The notes: generated from the letters alone by a model not told the origin. A stretch of DNA of 64,000 nucleotides from Mycobacterium szulgai (GCF_002116635.1 NZ_LQPW01000086.1:1-64000), one strand, 5' to 3'; counted from the first letter of the stretch, positions 9,238 to 18,533 are shown. Translations and numbers: made by a program.

Positions 9238-9756
9238 ATGGGCGAGCAGGACAGCGAACCGGACCAAGAACCGGTCGACAAAGCCGACAGCGACCGCACA
9301 AACGAGAAACCAGAGCCCGACGACGAAGCCAAAGAAAAGGCCGCCGAGATGATGACGGCCTACGAATACCGCCCGACGCTGATTCTTCCCGGCACCGGTG
9401 GAGCGGTTTCCGGCACCGCGGTGGGTGATTGGCTCGACGACGACGGTAATCCCAAGTACGCCGATGACGAGGATTCCCCGGCGAACAAGGCCAAGATGTC
9501 GCAGGACGACGAAGCCAAGGATGACACCGCGACCGAAAAGCCCTCCGAGGAAGAGGATTCCGGCGGCAGGGCCTCCCATGTTGAGACGAGCAAGGGCGAG
9601 GACGGCAAGACCCGCGGCGAGGCGGCCGAGGAGCGGGAGAAGCAGAAGAGCGAACGCTCGATGGAAGAAATGGCCAAAGACGACAAAGAGTTCAACAAGA
9701 AAGCCATGGAGCTGGCTGGGGAAAAAACCGGGGCCGGGAAAGCCGAAGCTAAATAA
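9238..9756 (+). CDS. Highly charged, probably disordered protein of unknown function
   Basis: 172 residues, mostly Glu, Asp, Lys and Ser, with a single less polar island (EYRPTLILPGTGGAVSGTAV) around residues 42-61. The C-terminal half is a long alternating acidic/basic stretch that could form a charged helix. There is no signal peptide or membrane segment. The start ATG at 9238 is preceded by GGGGGCGAG; an upstream in-frame start (9181) would add only non-conserved sequence. I do not recognise a named family. The conserved-looking island suggests a real gene with a short functional motif in a disordered chain. Confidence 0.65.
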   Translation: MGEQDSEPDQEPVDKADSDRTNEKPEPDDEAKEKAAEMMTAYEYRPTLILPGTGGAVSGTAVGDWLDDDGNPKYADDEDSPANKAKMSQDDEAKDDTATEKPSEEEDSGGRASHVETSKGEDGKTRGEAAEEREKQKSERSMEEMAKDDKEFNKKAMELAGEKTGAGKAEAK

Positions 9757-9789
9757 GGTGCTGAGTGCTTGAGACTGCCGTGAGACTGG

Positions 9790-11634
9790 CTAAGGCAACG
9801 GCGGTGCTGGGACTTTTGGTATCCCCGGAAGCGAAATGCCGGGAATCTGCGGGATCCCCGGAATCTGCGGGATCGGGGGCGGATTCGGCGGCGCGGGTAC
9901 CTGCGGAGCCGGCGGTTGTGTGGTCGCTGGCGGCTGAGTGGTCGCCGGCGGCTGGGTGGTTACCGGGGGTGTGGTGGTGACGGGCGGTGGTGTGGTGGTC
10001 GCCGGTGGCGGGGTCGTCTCGGTCGTCGGAGGCGGGGTCTCCGATGACGGCGTTTCCGAAGGCGGTGTTTCCGACGGCGGTGGTACGGGCGCTTGCTGCG
10101 TGGGCGGCGCGGGCTGACCGGTATCAGGAGTCTGCGACGGCGGGGCGGGCTCGCTCGACGGCGCGGGCGGGGCCGAGGTTGCCGACGCGCTGGTCACGCC
10201 CGGGGTCGTGGGCTTGTTTTCGGTCGGCTTGTTTTCGGCACTGCGCAATCCGATGACCACCGCGGCGCCCACCAGCAGCACGGCCACGACGGTACTGACA
10301 ATGATCACCGCGGGCAGGCGGTACCAGGGAATGATCTTCGGTGCCGGCTCGGGCTCGGGGCGAGCGTCATGGTCGAAGCTCAATTGCGGGCGGGCTGACG
10401 TGAAGCCGCTACCGCCGGCAGGCAGGACACGGGAGTCGTCGTCAGCTTCCGACCAGGCCAACGCCGGTTGCATCACCGACACCGGAGCATCGTCGTGGCC
10501 ATTCGCCACGGCAGCAGGCGCCAGGGCCAGTGCCGTCGCCGTGGCAGACGCTGCCGGGGTCACCAGCGTCGCGCTGGCCTCGCCGGGCCCGCGCGCGGCC
10601 CGCAACGCACCGCCGATCGCCGCCGTCAACTGCGGACGCGGCGTCGTGATCACCGGAACACCGAAGCGTCCGGACAGCGTCGTGATGACTGCCGGGATGT
10701 TGGCGCCGCCGCCCACCGCAACGATCGCCACCAGATTCGTGGCGTGAATTCCGCTGCGCGCGATGGTCTGTTCCATAGCCTGGACAACGCCGTTCAAGGA
10801 ATCGCGGATCGCCTCCTCGAGCTCGTTTCTGGTGAGCCGCAGATCGCCGCGACCGCCCTGCAACACATCGCTCAGCGTGGCCACGGTGCTCGACGAGAGC
10901 TGATGCTTGGCATTGCGGCATTCCGTCCGCAGCCGTGCCAGCGACCCGATCGCCGAGGTGCTTTGCGGGTCGAACGAGCCGGTGTTCGGCAATTCGGACA
11001 TCAGGTAGGTCAACAATGCCTGGTCGATCAAATCGCCGGAGAAGTCGTGGTGCCGCACGGTCGGTGCGACGGGCTGATACTCGCCGTCGGCATCTACCAA
11101 CGTGATGCTGGTGCCGCTGCCGCCGAAGTCGCACACTGCGACTATCCCGCGGGCCGGGATGCCGGGGTTAGCCCGCGCAGCGAACAGGGCTGCCGCGGCG
11201 TCCGGGATCAGCGTGAGTGGGTGGTCCCCATGCGACCATTCCGTCACCCGGCTCAACGCAGCGCCCAGCGCGTCCACCGCGGCCGGCGCCCAGTGGGCGG
11301 GATAGGTCACCGCGACACTTTCCGGCAAGGCGCGGCCACCGCTAGCGGCATAGGCCAACGCCCGCAATGCGTCGGCGACCAGTGCCTCGCTGCGGTGCAT
11401 CGAACCGTCGGCCGCCACAATGCCCACTGGGTCTCCGACCCGGTCCACGAAGTCGGCGATCACCAAGCCGGGCTCGTCCAGCCGCGGATTCTCCGACGGG
11501 ACACCCACCTCGGGTGGGCGCTGCCGATACAGCGTGAGCACGGGTTTGCGGGTGAGGGCATGATCGGCCGTGACGGCCGCCAGGTTGGTGGCACCGATAG
11601 ACAGCCCCAGTGCCGGCCGTGCTCCTTCAGCCAT
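9790..11634 (-). CDS. Membrane-anchored Hsp70/actin-fold ATPase with proline-rich outer tail (Rv2264c-like)
   Basis: 614 residues. Residues 1-350 show the actin/Hsp70 ATPase signatures: phosphate-1 (LGLSIGATNLAAV), phosphate-2 (CDFGGSGTSITLVDADG) and the adenosine motif (VAVGGGANIPAV). A single transmembrane helix (VIIVSTVVAVLLVGAAVVIG, near residue 430) follows. A Pro/Thr-rich region with repeated ETPPS and TTQPPA units comes next, and the C-terminus repeats IPQIPGI. No Hsp70 substrate-binding domain is present. The layout puts the ATPase inside and the extended tail in the wall space. The ATG at 11634 was chosen over a TTG three codons upstream. Function is unknown; a wall-spanning scaffold or sensor is speculation. 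Confidence 0.85.
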   Translation of the reverse strand: MAEGARPALGLSIGATNLAAVTADHALTRKPVLTLYRQRPPEVGVPSENPRLDEPGLVIADFVDRVGDPVGIVAADGSMHRSEALVADALRALAYAASGGRALPESVAVTYPAHWAPAAVDALGAALSRVTEWSHGDHPLTLIPDAAAALFAARANPGIPARGIVAVCDFGGSGTSITLVDADGEYQPVAPTVRHHDFSGDLIDQALLTYLMSELPNTGSFDPQSTSAIGSLARLRTECRNAKHQLSSSTVATLSDVLQGGRGDLRLTRNELEEAIRDSLNGVVQAMEQTIARSGIHATNLVAIVAVGGGANIPAVITTLSGRFGVPVITTPRPQLTAAIGGALRAARGPGEASATLVTPAASATATALALAPAAVANGHDDAPVSVMQPALAWSEADDDSRVLPAGGSGFTSARPQLSFDHDARPEPEPAPKIIPWYRLPAVIIVSTVVAVLLVGAAVVIGLRSAENKPTENKPTTPGVTSASATSAPPAPSSEPAPPSQTPDTGQPAPPTQQAPVPPPSETPPSETPSSETPPPTTETTPPPATTTPPPVTTTPPVTTQPPATTQPPATTQPPAPQVPAPPNPPPIPQIPGIPQIPGISLPGIPKVPAPPLP

Positions 11635-11741
11635 GTAGTCCAATCCCCACTGTGCAGCGGCACGTCCCGGTCATGCCGCCTACCCGAATTCTCTCGGTTA
11701 TACCTATAGCCAATCTCTGCGTCAGCTATGCGTGAGCTGTA

Positions 11742-12821
11742 TCAGCGGATGGTGCCCGCCCCCGGGATCAGCGGCAGATCGAGTGCGGTGACCCAGCCCG
11801 GCGGCAAGTCGTTGACGGCCGCGACGGCATTGAGCGCCCGCATCCCGGTGGCCAGGCAGCCGGCGGCCGCGGCGTCGCGACCGGAGCCGTCGGTGAACCG
11901 GAACGCGGTTTCCTGGAAGATGCTCGGCGTCCCCTCGACGTCGACCCGGTAGACGTCGTTGTCGTGGCCGGTTGGCCAGTCGGGAGCGGCGTCGAGTCCG
12001 ATGCGGTTGACGTGTTCCAGCTGGATCCGGGTTTCGCCCTGGTAGATGCCGTTGATGGTGAACCGGACCGCGGCGACGTGGCCGGCTTTGATAACGCCCT
12101 TGGCCGACTTTCGTTCAGTGGGCGTCACCCACTTGTCCCAGGTCGTGGTGATTTCGTCGAGCATGATGCCCGCGGCGTAGGCGATCATGGGCACGGTGGC
12201 ACCCCAGGCGAAGATCAACACGTCGCGGTTTTCCAGCAACGGGCTGAACTCGGGTTCCCGGCCGATCCCCATCTCGTGTTCGTAGTCGCCTTCGTAGTTG
12301 GTGTAGTCGAGCAGCTCCGAGGCACGCACTTTGCGAACTTCCGAACACAGGCCCATCAGCGTCATGGGAAACAGGTCGTTGGCGAATCCCGGATCGATGC
12401 CGGTGGTGAAGCATGACGACTCGCCCAGCTCGCAGGCTTCGGTGATCGGGGTGATCCAGTTCGGTGGGTTCAGGTGCATGGTGGGCCAGATCCAGGGCGT
12501 CATCGCGGTCGAACACACGTCGATGCCGGCCCGCAGAAACCGCGTGATCAGCAGGATGTTGTCCTTGGCGTGCATTGCGGTCGGGCCGTAGTGCACCAGC
12601 GCGTCGGGCTTCAGCGCGATCAGGGCGTCGACGTCGTCGGTGGCGGTGATGCCCACGGGTTCGGCCAGCCCGCAGATTTCGGCCACGTCGAGCCCGACTT
12701 TTTCCGGGTTGCTGACCCCGACGCCCACCAACTCGAACAGTGGATGCTTGACGATCTCGGTGAGCACCATTTTCCCCACGAAGCCGGTTCCCCAGACCAC
12801 GACGCGTTTACTCTTATCCAA
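11742..12821 (-). CDS. NAD(P)-binding DapB-like oxidoreductase
   Basis: 359 residues. The N-terminal Rossmann motif GTGFVG (KRVVVWGTGFVGKMVL) and the layout resemble mycobacterial proteins annotated as dihydrodipicolinate reductase-like or 2,4-diaminopentanoate dehydrogenase-like. It is not the lysine-pathway DapB, which is about 245 residues. The start proposed is the TTG at 12819-12821 because AGGAGG lies 8 bases upstream and the Rossmann strand begins just after it; upstream in-frame starts would overlap the divergent MFS gene. Substrate is unknown. Mycobacteria carry several paralogues of this family, often near lipid or P450 genes. Confidence 0.8.
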   Translation of the reverse strand: MDKSKRVVVWGTGFVGKMVLTEIVKHPLFELVGVGVSNPEKVGLDVAEICGLAEPVGITATDDVDALIALKPDALVHYGPTAMHAKDNILLITRFLRAGIDVCSTAMTPWIWPTMHLNPPNWITPITEACELGESSCFTTGIDPGFANDLFPMTLMGLCSEVRKVRASELLDYTNYEGDYEHEMGIGREPEFSPLLENRDVLIFAWGATVPMIAYAAGIMLDEITTTWDKWVTPTERKSAKGVIKAGHVAAVRFTINGIYQGETRIQLEHVNRIGLDAAPDWPTGHDNDVYRVDVEGTPSIFQETAFRFTDGSGRDAAAAGCLATGMRALNAVAAVNDLPPGWVTALDLPLIPGAGTIR

Positions 12822-12895
12822 CCCAGCCACCTCCTGCTCAACCCCGTATCCCGGCTTCACCCTAAGGGCGGCGCACCGGGATCTAGCATCTGAGG

Positions 12896-14089
12896 GTGCG
12901 ATCGGCATCCTCGCCGCCGGCGTTGAGCGCCTGGCGATTCGTCGCGGTGTTCGGCGTGGTCAGCCTGCTCGCCGATTTCGTCTACGAAGGTGCTCGCTCG
13001 GTCACCGGGCCGTTGTTGGCCTCGTTGGGAGCGACAGGCCTGGTGGTCGGAGTGGTCACCGGCATCGGCGAGGCCGCCGCCCTGGGGCTGCGTCTGGTCT
13101 CGGGTCCGTTAGCCGATCGCACGAAGCGCTTCTGGGCTTACGCCATCGCCGGCTATGCGCTGACGGTGATCACGGTTCCCCTGCTCGGTGTAGCGGGCAG
13201 CTTATGGCTTGTCTGCGCGCTGGTGATCGGCGAGCGGGTCGGCAAGGCGGTACGCAGCCCGGCCAAAGACACACTGTTGTCGCACGCCACCACCGTCACG
13301 GGCCGCGGCCGCGGGTTCGCGGTGCACGAGGCCCTCGACCAGGTAGGTGCGGTGCTGGGACCCCTGACCGTAGCCGCGGTACTCGGGTTCACCGGTAACG
13401 ACTACGCTCCCGCACTCGGCGTGCTGGCCCTGCCCGGCGCTGCGGCGCTAATGCTGCTGGTGTGGCTGCGATTCCGGGTGCGGCATCCCGAATCCTATGA
13501 GCCCGAAACATCCAATCAGCCCGGCCATGTTGTCGCGCAGAGATTTTGGGCCCTTCCAGCGAAATTCTGGTGGTACTGCGGATTCACCTCGCTGACTATG
13601 GCCGGCTTCGCCACATTCGGCTTGTTGTCCTATCACATGGTCACGCACAGGGTCGTGACGCCGGCCGCGGTACCGGTGGTCTATGCGGCCGCGATGGGCG
13701 CAGATGCGTTGGCGGCGTTGGCGTCAGGCTGGAGCTATGACCGGTTCGGCGCCAAAACCCTTGCCGCCCTGCCGATCCTGTCGATGCTGGTTGTTTTGTC
13801 CGCGTTCGGCGGGAATGTAACGCTGGTCGTAGTGGGGGCGCTGTTGTGGGGTGCCGCGGTGGGAATCCAGGAGTCGACGCTGCGAGCGGTGGTCGCCGAC
13901 CTGGTCAGCACACCCCGCCGAGCCAGCGCGTATGGGGTGTTCGCCGCCGGCTTGGGAGTAGCGGCCGCGGGCGGGGGCGCTCTCATCGGCTGGCTCTACG
14001 ATGTCTCGACCGCCACATTGGTCGTGGTGGTGGTCGCACTTCAGGTCGTCGCGCTGGGCACGATGTTCGCGATCCGGCTGCCGGAGTAG
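12896..14089 (+). CDS. Major facilitator superfamily permease (Rv2265-like)
   Basis: 397 residues with about 12 hydrophobic segments. The loop 2-3 signature is degenerate (SGPLADRTKRFWAYA), and a second DRFGAKTLA occurs at the equivalent loop of the second half. The GTG at 12896 is used as start, giving the expected N-terminal helix (WRFVAVFGVVSLLADFVYEGA). From gene order it corresponds to Rv2265, next to cyp124 in M. tuberculosis. Transported substrate is unknown; an exporter role is as likely as import. Confidence 0.85.
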   Translation: MRSASSPPALSAWRFVAVFGVVSLLADFVYEGARSVTGPLLASLGATGLVVGVVTGIGEAAALGLRLVSGPLADRTKRFWAYAIAGYALTVITVPLLGVAGSLWLVCALVIGERVGKAVRSPAKDTLLSHATTVTGRGRGFAVHEALDQVGAVLGPLTVAAVLGFTGNDYAPALGVLALPGAAALMLLVWLRFRVRHPESYEPETSNQPGHVVAQRFWALPAKFWWYCGFTSLTMAGFATFGLLSYHMVTHRVVTPAAVPVVYAAAMGADALAALASGWSYDRFGAKTLAALPILSMLVVLSAFGGNVTLVVVGALLWGAAVGIQESTLRAVVADLVSTPRRASAYGVFAAGLGVAAAGGGALIGWLYDVSTATLVVVVVALQVVALGTMFAIRLPE

Positions 14090-14133
14090 AAACCCCTGGT
14101 GCGCCGACGTGCGTGGTGACAACATGAAGAACC

Positions 14134-14472
14134 ATGAAGCTCCTCAGCGGACCCTCGATTCTGTTGGCTCTCGGCATCGGCTTCACCGCCACCTGCGGGT
14201 TGGCTAACGCGGACCCAACGCCGAAAGCCCGCTACGAAGTGAGCGGCAGCGGTATGGCTGAATACATCTCGTATCAAACGGTCGAAGGCCAGCAGCACGC
14301 AGTCAACGTGCCGCTGCCCTGGTCCACTGAGTTCACTTCGTTCGGGGGCCAGGTATTCGTGCTCAGCGCACAGGGGCCGGGGTCCATTACCTGCAAGATT
14401 TCACTCGACGGCAATGTAGTGAGTCAGCAGACCGCGACCGGGGTGCCGGGTCACACAGTCTGTACTCACTGA
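14134..14472 (+). CDS. Small secreted protein with MmpS-like domain
   Basis: 112 residues: signal peptide with cleavage near residue 26 (GLANA|DP), then a beta-rich domain with the pattern YEVSGSGMAEYISYQTVEG, VPLPWSTEF and a late Cys pair (ITCK, TVCTH). This is the extracytoplasmic fold of MmpS accessory proteins of MmpL lipid transporters, but here it is released from the membrane because the N-terminal helix ends in a cleavage site, and no mmpL is nearby. It sits 22 bp before cyp124 and on the same strand, so it may be co-transcribed with it. Confidence 0.75.
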   Translation: MKLLSGPSILLALGIGFTATCGLANADPTPKARYEVSGSGMAEYISYQTVEGQQHAVNVPLPWSTEFTSFGGQVFVLSAQGPGSITCKISLDGNVVSQQTATGVPGHTVCTH

Positions 14473-14493
14473 GCCACGCGGAGGAGGATCGCC

Positions 14494-15786
14494 GTGGACC
14501 TCAAGACCGGTATTGCTCGCGTGAACGGGCAGCCCCCACCCGAGGTCAAGCTCGGTGACTTCGATCTGGGCTCGCTGGATTTCTGGGGACTCGACGACGA
14601 TATTCGCGACGGGGCTTTCGCCACCTTGCGCCGCGAAGCGCCGATCTCGTTCTGGCCCGCACTCGAGCTTCCCGGCTTCACCGCAGGCAACGGGCACTGG
14701 GCGCTGACCCGTCATGACGACGTCTTCTATGCCAGCCGTCATCCAGATGTCTTCAGCTCCAATCCCAACATCACGATCAACGACCAAACACCGGAGGTGG
14801 CTGAGTATTTCGGCTCGATGATCGTGCTCGACGATCCACGCCATCAGCGTCTGCGTTCCATCGTCAGCAGGGCGTTCACGCCGAAAGTGGTGGCCCGCAT
14901 CGAAGCATCGGTGCGAAATCGCGCCCACCGGCTGGTCACGTCGATGATCGCCAACCATCCCGATGGGCAGGCCGACGTGGTCAGCGAACTCGCCGGACCA
15001 CTGCCGTTGCAGATCATCTGCGACATGATGGGCATACCCGAGGAGGACCATCAGCGCGTATTCCATTGGACCAATGTGATTCTCGGCTTCGGCGACCCCG
15101 ATCTGGCGACCGATTTCGACGAATTCGTCCACGTTTCGATGGAAATCGGCGCCTACGCCAGCGCGCTGACCGAGGATCGACGAGTCAATCACCACGACGA
15201 TCTGACGAGCAGCCTGGTCGAAGCCGAAGTCGACGGCGAGCGGCTGTCGTCGTCGGAGATCGCCTCGTTCTTCATTCTCTTGGTGGTGGCCGGCAACGAA
15301 ACAACGCGCAATGCGATCAGCCACGGCGTGCTGGCGCTGTCGCGCTATCCCGAGCAGCGCGAGAGGTGGTGGTCGGATTTCGACCGTCTGGCGCCCACCG
15401 CGGTCGAGGAGATTGTTCGCTGGGCCTCGCCGGTGGTCTACATGCGCCGCACCTTGACCCGTGACATCGAACTCAGTGGCACCAAGATGGCAGCTGGCGA
15501 CAAGGTTTCGCTGTGGTACTGCTCGGCCAACCGGGATGAGTCAAAGTTCGTTAATCCGTGGATGTTCGACGTGGCCCGCGACCCCAATCCCCATCTCGGT
15601 TTCGGTGGCGGCGGCGCCCATTTCTGTCTGGGCGCCAACCTCGCCCGTCGGGAAATCCGGGTTGTCTTCGACGAGTTGCGCCGCGAAATGCCCGACATCG
15701 TTGCAACCGAGGAGCCCGCCCGGCTGCTCTCGCAGTTCATCCACGGCATCAAAAAGTTGCCCGTCGCCTGGACTCCGGCCGGCTGA
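14494..15786 (+). CDS. cyp124: Cytochrome P450, CYP124 family
   Basis: 430 residues against 428 for M. tuberculosis CYP124A1. The I-helix oxygen-activation motif AGNETT, the ExxR pair (EEIVR) and the heme loop FGGGGAHFCLGANLAR with Cys378 are all intact. CYP124 is known to omega-hydroxylate methyl-branched lipids such as phytanic acid and also cholesterol-type side chains. A GTG start at 14494 follows GAGGAGG (14481-14487). The gene lies behind the Rv2265-like permease, as in M. tuberculosis, but here it is separated from the cyp128-stf3 pair by an inserted block of about 5 kb. Confidence 0.9.
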   Translation: MDLKTGIARVNGQPPPEVKLGDFDLGSLDFWGLDDDIRDGAFATLRREAPISFWPALELPGFTAGNGHWALTRHDDVFYASRHPDVFSSNPNITINDQTPEVAEYFGSMIVLDDPRHQRLRSIVSRAFTPKVVARIEASVRNRAHRLVTSMIANHPDGQADVVSELAGPLPLQIICDMMGIPEEDHQRVFHWTNVILGFGDPDLATDFDEFVHVSMEIGAYASALTEDRRVNHHDDLTSSLVEAEVDGERLSSSEIASFFILLVVAGNETTRNAISHGVLALSRYPEQRERWWSDFDRLAPTAVEEIVRWASPVVYMRRTLTRDIELSGTKMAAGDKVSLWYCSANRDESKFVNPWMFDVARDPNPHLGFGGGGAHFCLGANLARREIRVVFDELRREMPDIVATEEPARLLSQFIHGIKKLPVAWTPAG

Positions 15787-15890
15787 TATCACCTGCGATA
15801 TCGCATTCCAGAACGCATGCATGATCCAGACAGGCCCGGCTCAGGGCATGACCCCCTTTCAAATGCGATAGCGCATTCGATATCACCAAC
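15785..15890. repeat. Palindromic repeat element, copy A
   Basis: Directly after the cyp124 stop is a nest of short palindromes: TGCGATATCGCA (15794-15805) is perfect, TATCGCATT (15799-15807) is the reverse complement of AATGCGATA (15862-15870), and AATGCG-ATAG-CGCATT (15862-15877) is a further inverted repeat. The 18-mer TTTCAAATGCGATAGCGC (15857-15874) recurs exactly at 28516-28533. GATATCACC occurs at both outer ends as a direct repeat. It lies between genes and may be a dispersed repeat, an operator or a transcription-ending structure. Confidence 0.7.
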
Positions 15891-15935
15891 CGCTGCCCGT
15901 TGACTGGTCGGCCCACTGCGGGTAGGCCTTTCAGC

Positions 15936-17321
15936 ATGGCTGATGTCGACGTTTGCGTGGTGGGTGCCGGCTTCGCGGGTTTGACCGCAGCCCTTCGACT
16001 CAACCAGGCAGGCCATTCGGTGGCTTTGCTCGAGGCCCGGGACCGGGTCGGCGGCCGCACCTACACCGTTACACGCGACGACGGGTCGTGGATAGACAAG
16101 GGCGGCGCCTGGGTTGGGCCGACCCAGGACCGCATCTATGCGCTGATGGATGAGTTCGGCGTCAAAACCTTCAAGCAGTACCACGACGGCGACGCCATGA
16201 TGGTGGTCGACGGCAAGCAGCACCGCTACGCCGGCACGATCCCGTGGACCATGAGCCCATGGGCGTCGCTGAATCTCGGTGCGGGCTTCCTCGAACTCGG
16301 CCAGATGTGCAAGTCGATCCCGCTCGAGGCGCCGTGGGAGGCCAAAAAGGCACACAAGTGGGATCGCATGACATTGGCCCAATGGTTGGAGCGCAATATC
16401 AAGTCCAAGGCCGCGCACGACCTGCTCGATACGGCGATCTCGGGCTGCTACACGTCGGCGGCCTCGGAGGTGTCGATGCTGTTCATGCTCTATCAGATGG
16501 GATCGGCCGGCGGCCCGGCCTTCGTGCTCGGCGGCAAGGGTGGCTCGCAGGACGCCCGGGTGGTCGGCGGTATGGGTGCGATCTACGGGCCGATGGCCGC
16601 CGAGCTGGGTGAGGCCATCCGGCTGTCCCAGCCGGTTCGGTCCATCGAACAAGATGCCGACGGCATCACCGTGCGCTCAGATCGCGACAGCGTCCGGGCA
16701 GGCCGCGTCGTCGTCGCTGTACCGATCGCCATCGCCAGCCAAATCGTTTACGAGCCAATGCTTCCCACGGATCGGTCGTTTCTGCACCAGCGGATGCCCA
16801 GCGGCGCGATCGTCAAGATCTCAATCGTTTACGACGCGCCGTTCTGGCGCGCCGACGGTCTGTGCGGCCAAAGCGCCGCCCCGGGATCGTTGGCTACGGT
16901 CACCATCGATGCCTGCCCCGACACGGGGTCCCCGGGCATCCTGTGTGTGATCATCGAGGGCCCGACTGCCCGGCAGTACGAGCGCCTCGACTTCGCCGGG
17001 CGCCGTCAGGCGGTGCTCGACGCGTTGGTGGAACGGTTCGGCCCCAAGGCAGGCCGGCCCGTCGACTACGTCGAACAGAATTGGAGCCGCGAGCGTTACT
17101 CAGGCGGCGGAATGCTCAGCCACGCCCCGCCCGGGGTACTCACCCAGTTCGGACACGCGCTGCGCCGGCCCTGTGGGCGAATTCATTGGGCCGGAACCGA
17201 AACCTCGGCGCAGATGTGCGGCTGGATCGACGGCGCTATTCGCTCCGGCGAGCGCGCCGCCCGGGAAGTCATGGCCAATCAAGCGCTGCCTTCCCATGAC
17301 GTCTACTCCTCAAGGCCGTAG
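15936..17321 (+). CDS. Flavin-containing monoamine oxidase (AofH-like)
   Basis: 461 residues. The FAD dinucleotide motif VVGAGFAGL is near residues 7-15, followed by the conserved LEARDRVGGRTYT segment. The second FAD block near the C-terminus reads IHWAGTETSAQMCGWIDGA, typical of MAO/LSD1-type amine oxidases. The family oxidises primary or polyamines to aldehydes, releasing H2O2 and ammonia. The Cys that carries covalent FAD in mammalian MAO is not evident in the usual SGGC context. A similar protein in M. tuberculosis is AofH (Rv3170). It is part of the block inserted between cyp124 and stf3, and its end overlaps the convergent methyltransferase gene by 19 bp. Confidence 0.88.
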   Translation: MADVDVCVVGAGFAGLTAALRLNQAGHSVALLEARDRVGGRTYTVTRDDGSWIDKGGAWVGPTQDRIYALMDEFGVKTFKQYHDGDAMMVVDGKQHRYAGTIPWTMSPWASLNLGAGFLELGQMCKSIPLEAPWEAKKAHKWDRMTLAQWLERNIKSKAAHDLLDTAISGCYTSAASEVSMLFMLYQMGSAGGPAFVLGGKGGSQDARVVGGMGAIYGPMAAELGEAIRLSQPVRSIEQDADGITVRSDRDSVRAGRVVVAVPIAIASQIVYEPMLPTDRSFLHQRMPSGAIVKISIVYDAPFWRADGLCGQSAAPGSLATVTIDACPDTGSPGILCVIIEGPTARQYERLDFAGRRQAVLDALVERFGPKAGRPVDYVEQNWSRERYSGGGMLSHAPPGVLTQFGHALRRPCGRIHWAGTETSAQMCGWIDGAIRSGERAAREVMANQALPSHDVYSSRP

Positions 17322-17908
17322 ACCAGCAACACCCGCGGATACACGGTGAACCATTCCGGTGGCTGCGGAATTCGGGTGATGCGCTTGGCGTTGTCGTCCA
17401 GCCAGCGCAGTGCCGCGCGGTAGGCGCCGATGCGCGCCGGGCGAAACGGATAGCGGTAGTACCGGGCGAACAGCTCCACATGGAGATAAAGGACAAGCTT
17501 TCCGACCAGCCCGTCGGGCAGATCCTCGAACACGATGATGCTGCGCCGCGCCACTCGGTGGCACTGCTTGATCAACGCCATCGGGTCATGACTGTGATGA
17601 AGTACCTCACTGACGACGACGTGATCGAATGCCTTGTCCGGAAACGGAATTGAGGTGCCGTCGAACTCGCGGAACGGGATCTGTGTCCGGCGGAAGTCCT
17701 TGACATCCAACCCACTTGGGTCCACGCGATACTTCTCTTGCAAGTACGCCGAGAGGAGTCCGGTTCCACACCCAACATCGAGCAGGCTCTCGCCGCGGCC
17801 GAGGTAGCCGGCCAGTGCCTCGGCTTGGTCGCGCAATCTGGCCGCCGGCTTCATGACGTGCAGCGCTTCGGCAACGCGTTGCCGGTGGTCCCGTAGTTTG
17901 ATGCGCAC
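17303..17908 (-). CDS. Small class I SAM-dependent methyltransferase
   Basis: 201 residues. Motif I is LLDVGCGTGLLSAYL near residues 42-56, followed by a DVKDFRR acidic loop and FDHVVVSEVLHHSHDP, as in UbiE/Methyltransf_11 proteins. The C-terminal region (ELFARYYRYPF) is aromatic and may contact a lipid or the membrane. The GTG start at 17908 is supported by AGGAGGT 7 bases upstream. Substrate is unknown. It is divergent from the SnoaL-like gene, with a 54-bp shared upstream region. Confidence 0.82.
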   Translation of the reverse strand: MRIKLRDHRQRVAEALHVMKPAARLRDQAEALAGYLGRGESLLDVGCGTGLLSAYLQEKYRVDPSGLDVKDFRRTQIPFREFDGTSIPFPDKAFDHVVVSEVLHHSHDPMALIKQCHRVARRSIIVFEDLPDGLVGKLVLYLHVELFARYYRYPFRPARIGAYRAALRWLDDNAKRITRIPQPPEWFTVYPRVLLVYGLEE

Positions 17909-17962
17909 CCAGTGACCTCCTAGTCGAGGATTTTGAGAGGATTTCGAGAGATATTGTCAAGC

Positions 17963-18523
17963 ATGCCCATCCCAGCGTTTCCCCCTCCCGACGTGTTGGC
18001 CGCCCGGCAGAAGCTGGTGCTCGACCACTTTCATGACGAGGTCCGACAAGACTGGGACGACGTATTGTCGACGTTCCCGCATCCGCACTACGAGCTCATT
18101 CCGCAGATGACGGTTCACGACGGGGATCGAGCCGTCCGCGGCTACTACAACTACACGCGGACTGCGTTTCCCGACCAGGACCACGAAATCATTGCGTTGC
18201 GGCACAGCGCCGACGCGGTGATCGTCGAGTTCTGGCTGATGGGCACCCACCGGGGATATCTGGGCAAGGTGCCCCCCACCGGCAGCCGCTTCCGGGTGCG
18301 GATGACGGCATACTTTGTCTTCGATGAATCCGAAACCCTTGTCTGCGAACGGATTTACTTCGACACCCTGACCATGATCAAGCAGCTCTTGGGAGGCCTG
18401 GACAAACGCAAGCCGGCCAATTGGCTACTGCTTGTCCGTTGTGTGCGTGGCCTGCTGACGATGTCGGCGGACCCGCCGGACCCCGCACTCACCAATACCG
18501 TGCCGCCGATCTTCGGTGACTAG
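17963..18523 (+). CDS. SnoaL/NTF2-like fold protein
   Basis: 186 residues with the NTF2-like layout: helical start, [10 protein letters not shown], and a strand-rich second half ([43 protein letters not shown]). These are features of polyketide-cyclase or ester-cyclase-like SnoaL proteins and of uncharacterised mycobacterial relatives. The ATG at 17963 is preferred to an in-frame start at 17933. No catalytic assignment is possible from sequence alone. The next gene starts 10 bp after its stop, so co-transcription is likely. Confidence 0.75.
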   Translation: MPIPAFPPPDVLAARQKLVLDHFHDEVRQDWDDVLSTFPHPHYELIPQMTVHDGDRAVRGYYNYTRTAFPDQDHEIIALRHSADAVIVEFWLMGTHRGYLGKVPPTGSRFRVRMTAYFVFDESETLVCERIYFDTLTMIKQLLGGLDKRKPANWLLLVRCVRGLLTMSADPPDPALTNTVPPIFGD

Positions 18524-18533
18524 ACTTCCTGCC

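Noticed and set aside
8275..9579. 434-codon minus-strand frame opposite the SABATH gene and the acidic gene
   Set aside because: No domain or ribosome site; both + strand genes have recognisable or plausible coding character.
10468..11709. 413-codon + strand frame opposite the Hsp70-fold gene
   Set aside because: Arg/Gln/Gly-rich antisense translation; ATPase motifs on the minus strand decide.
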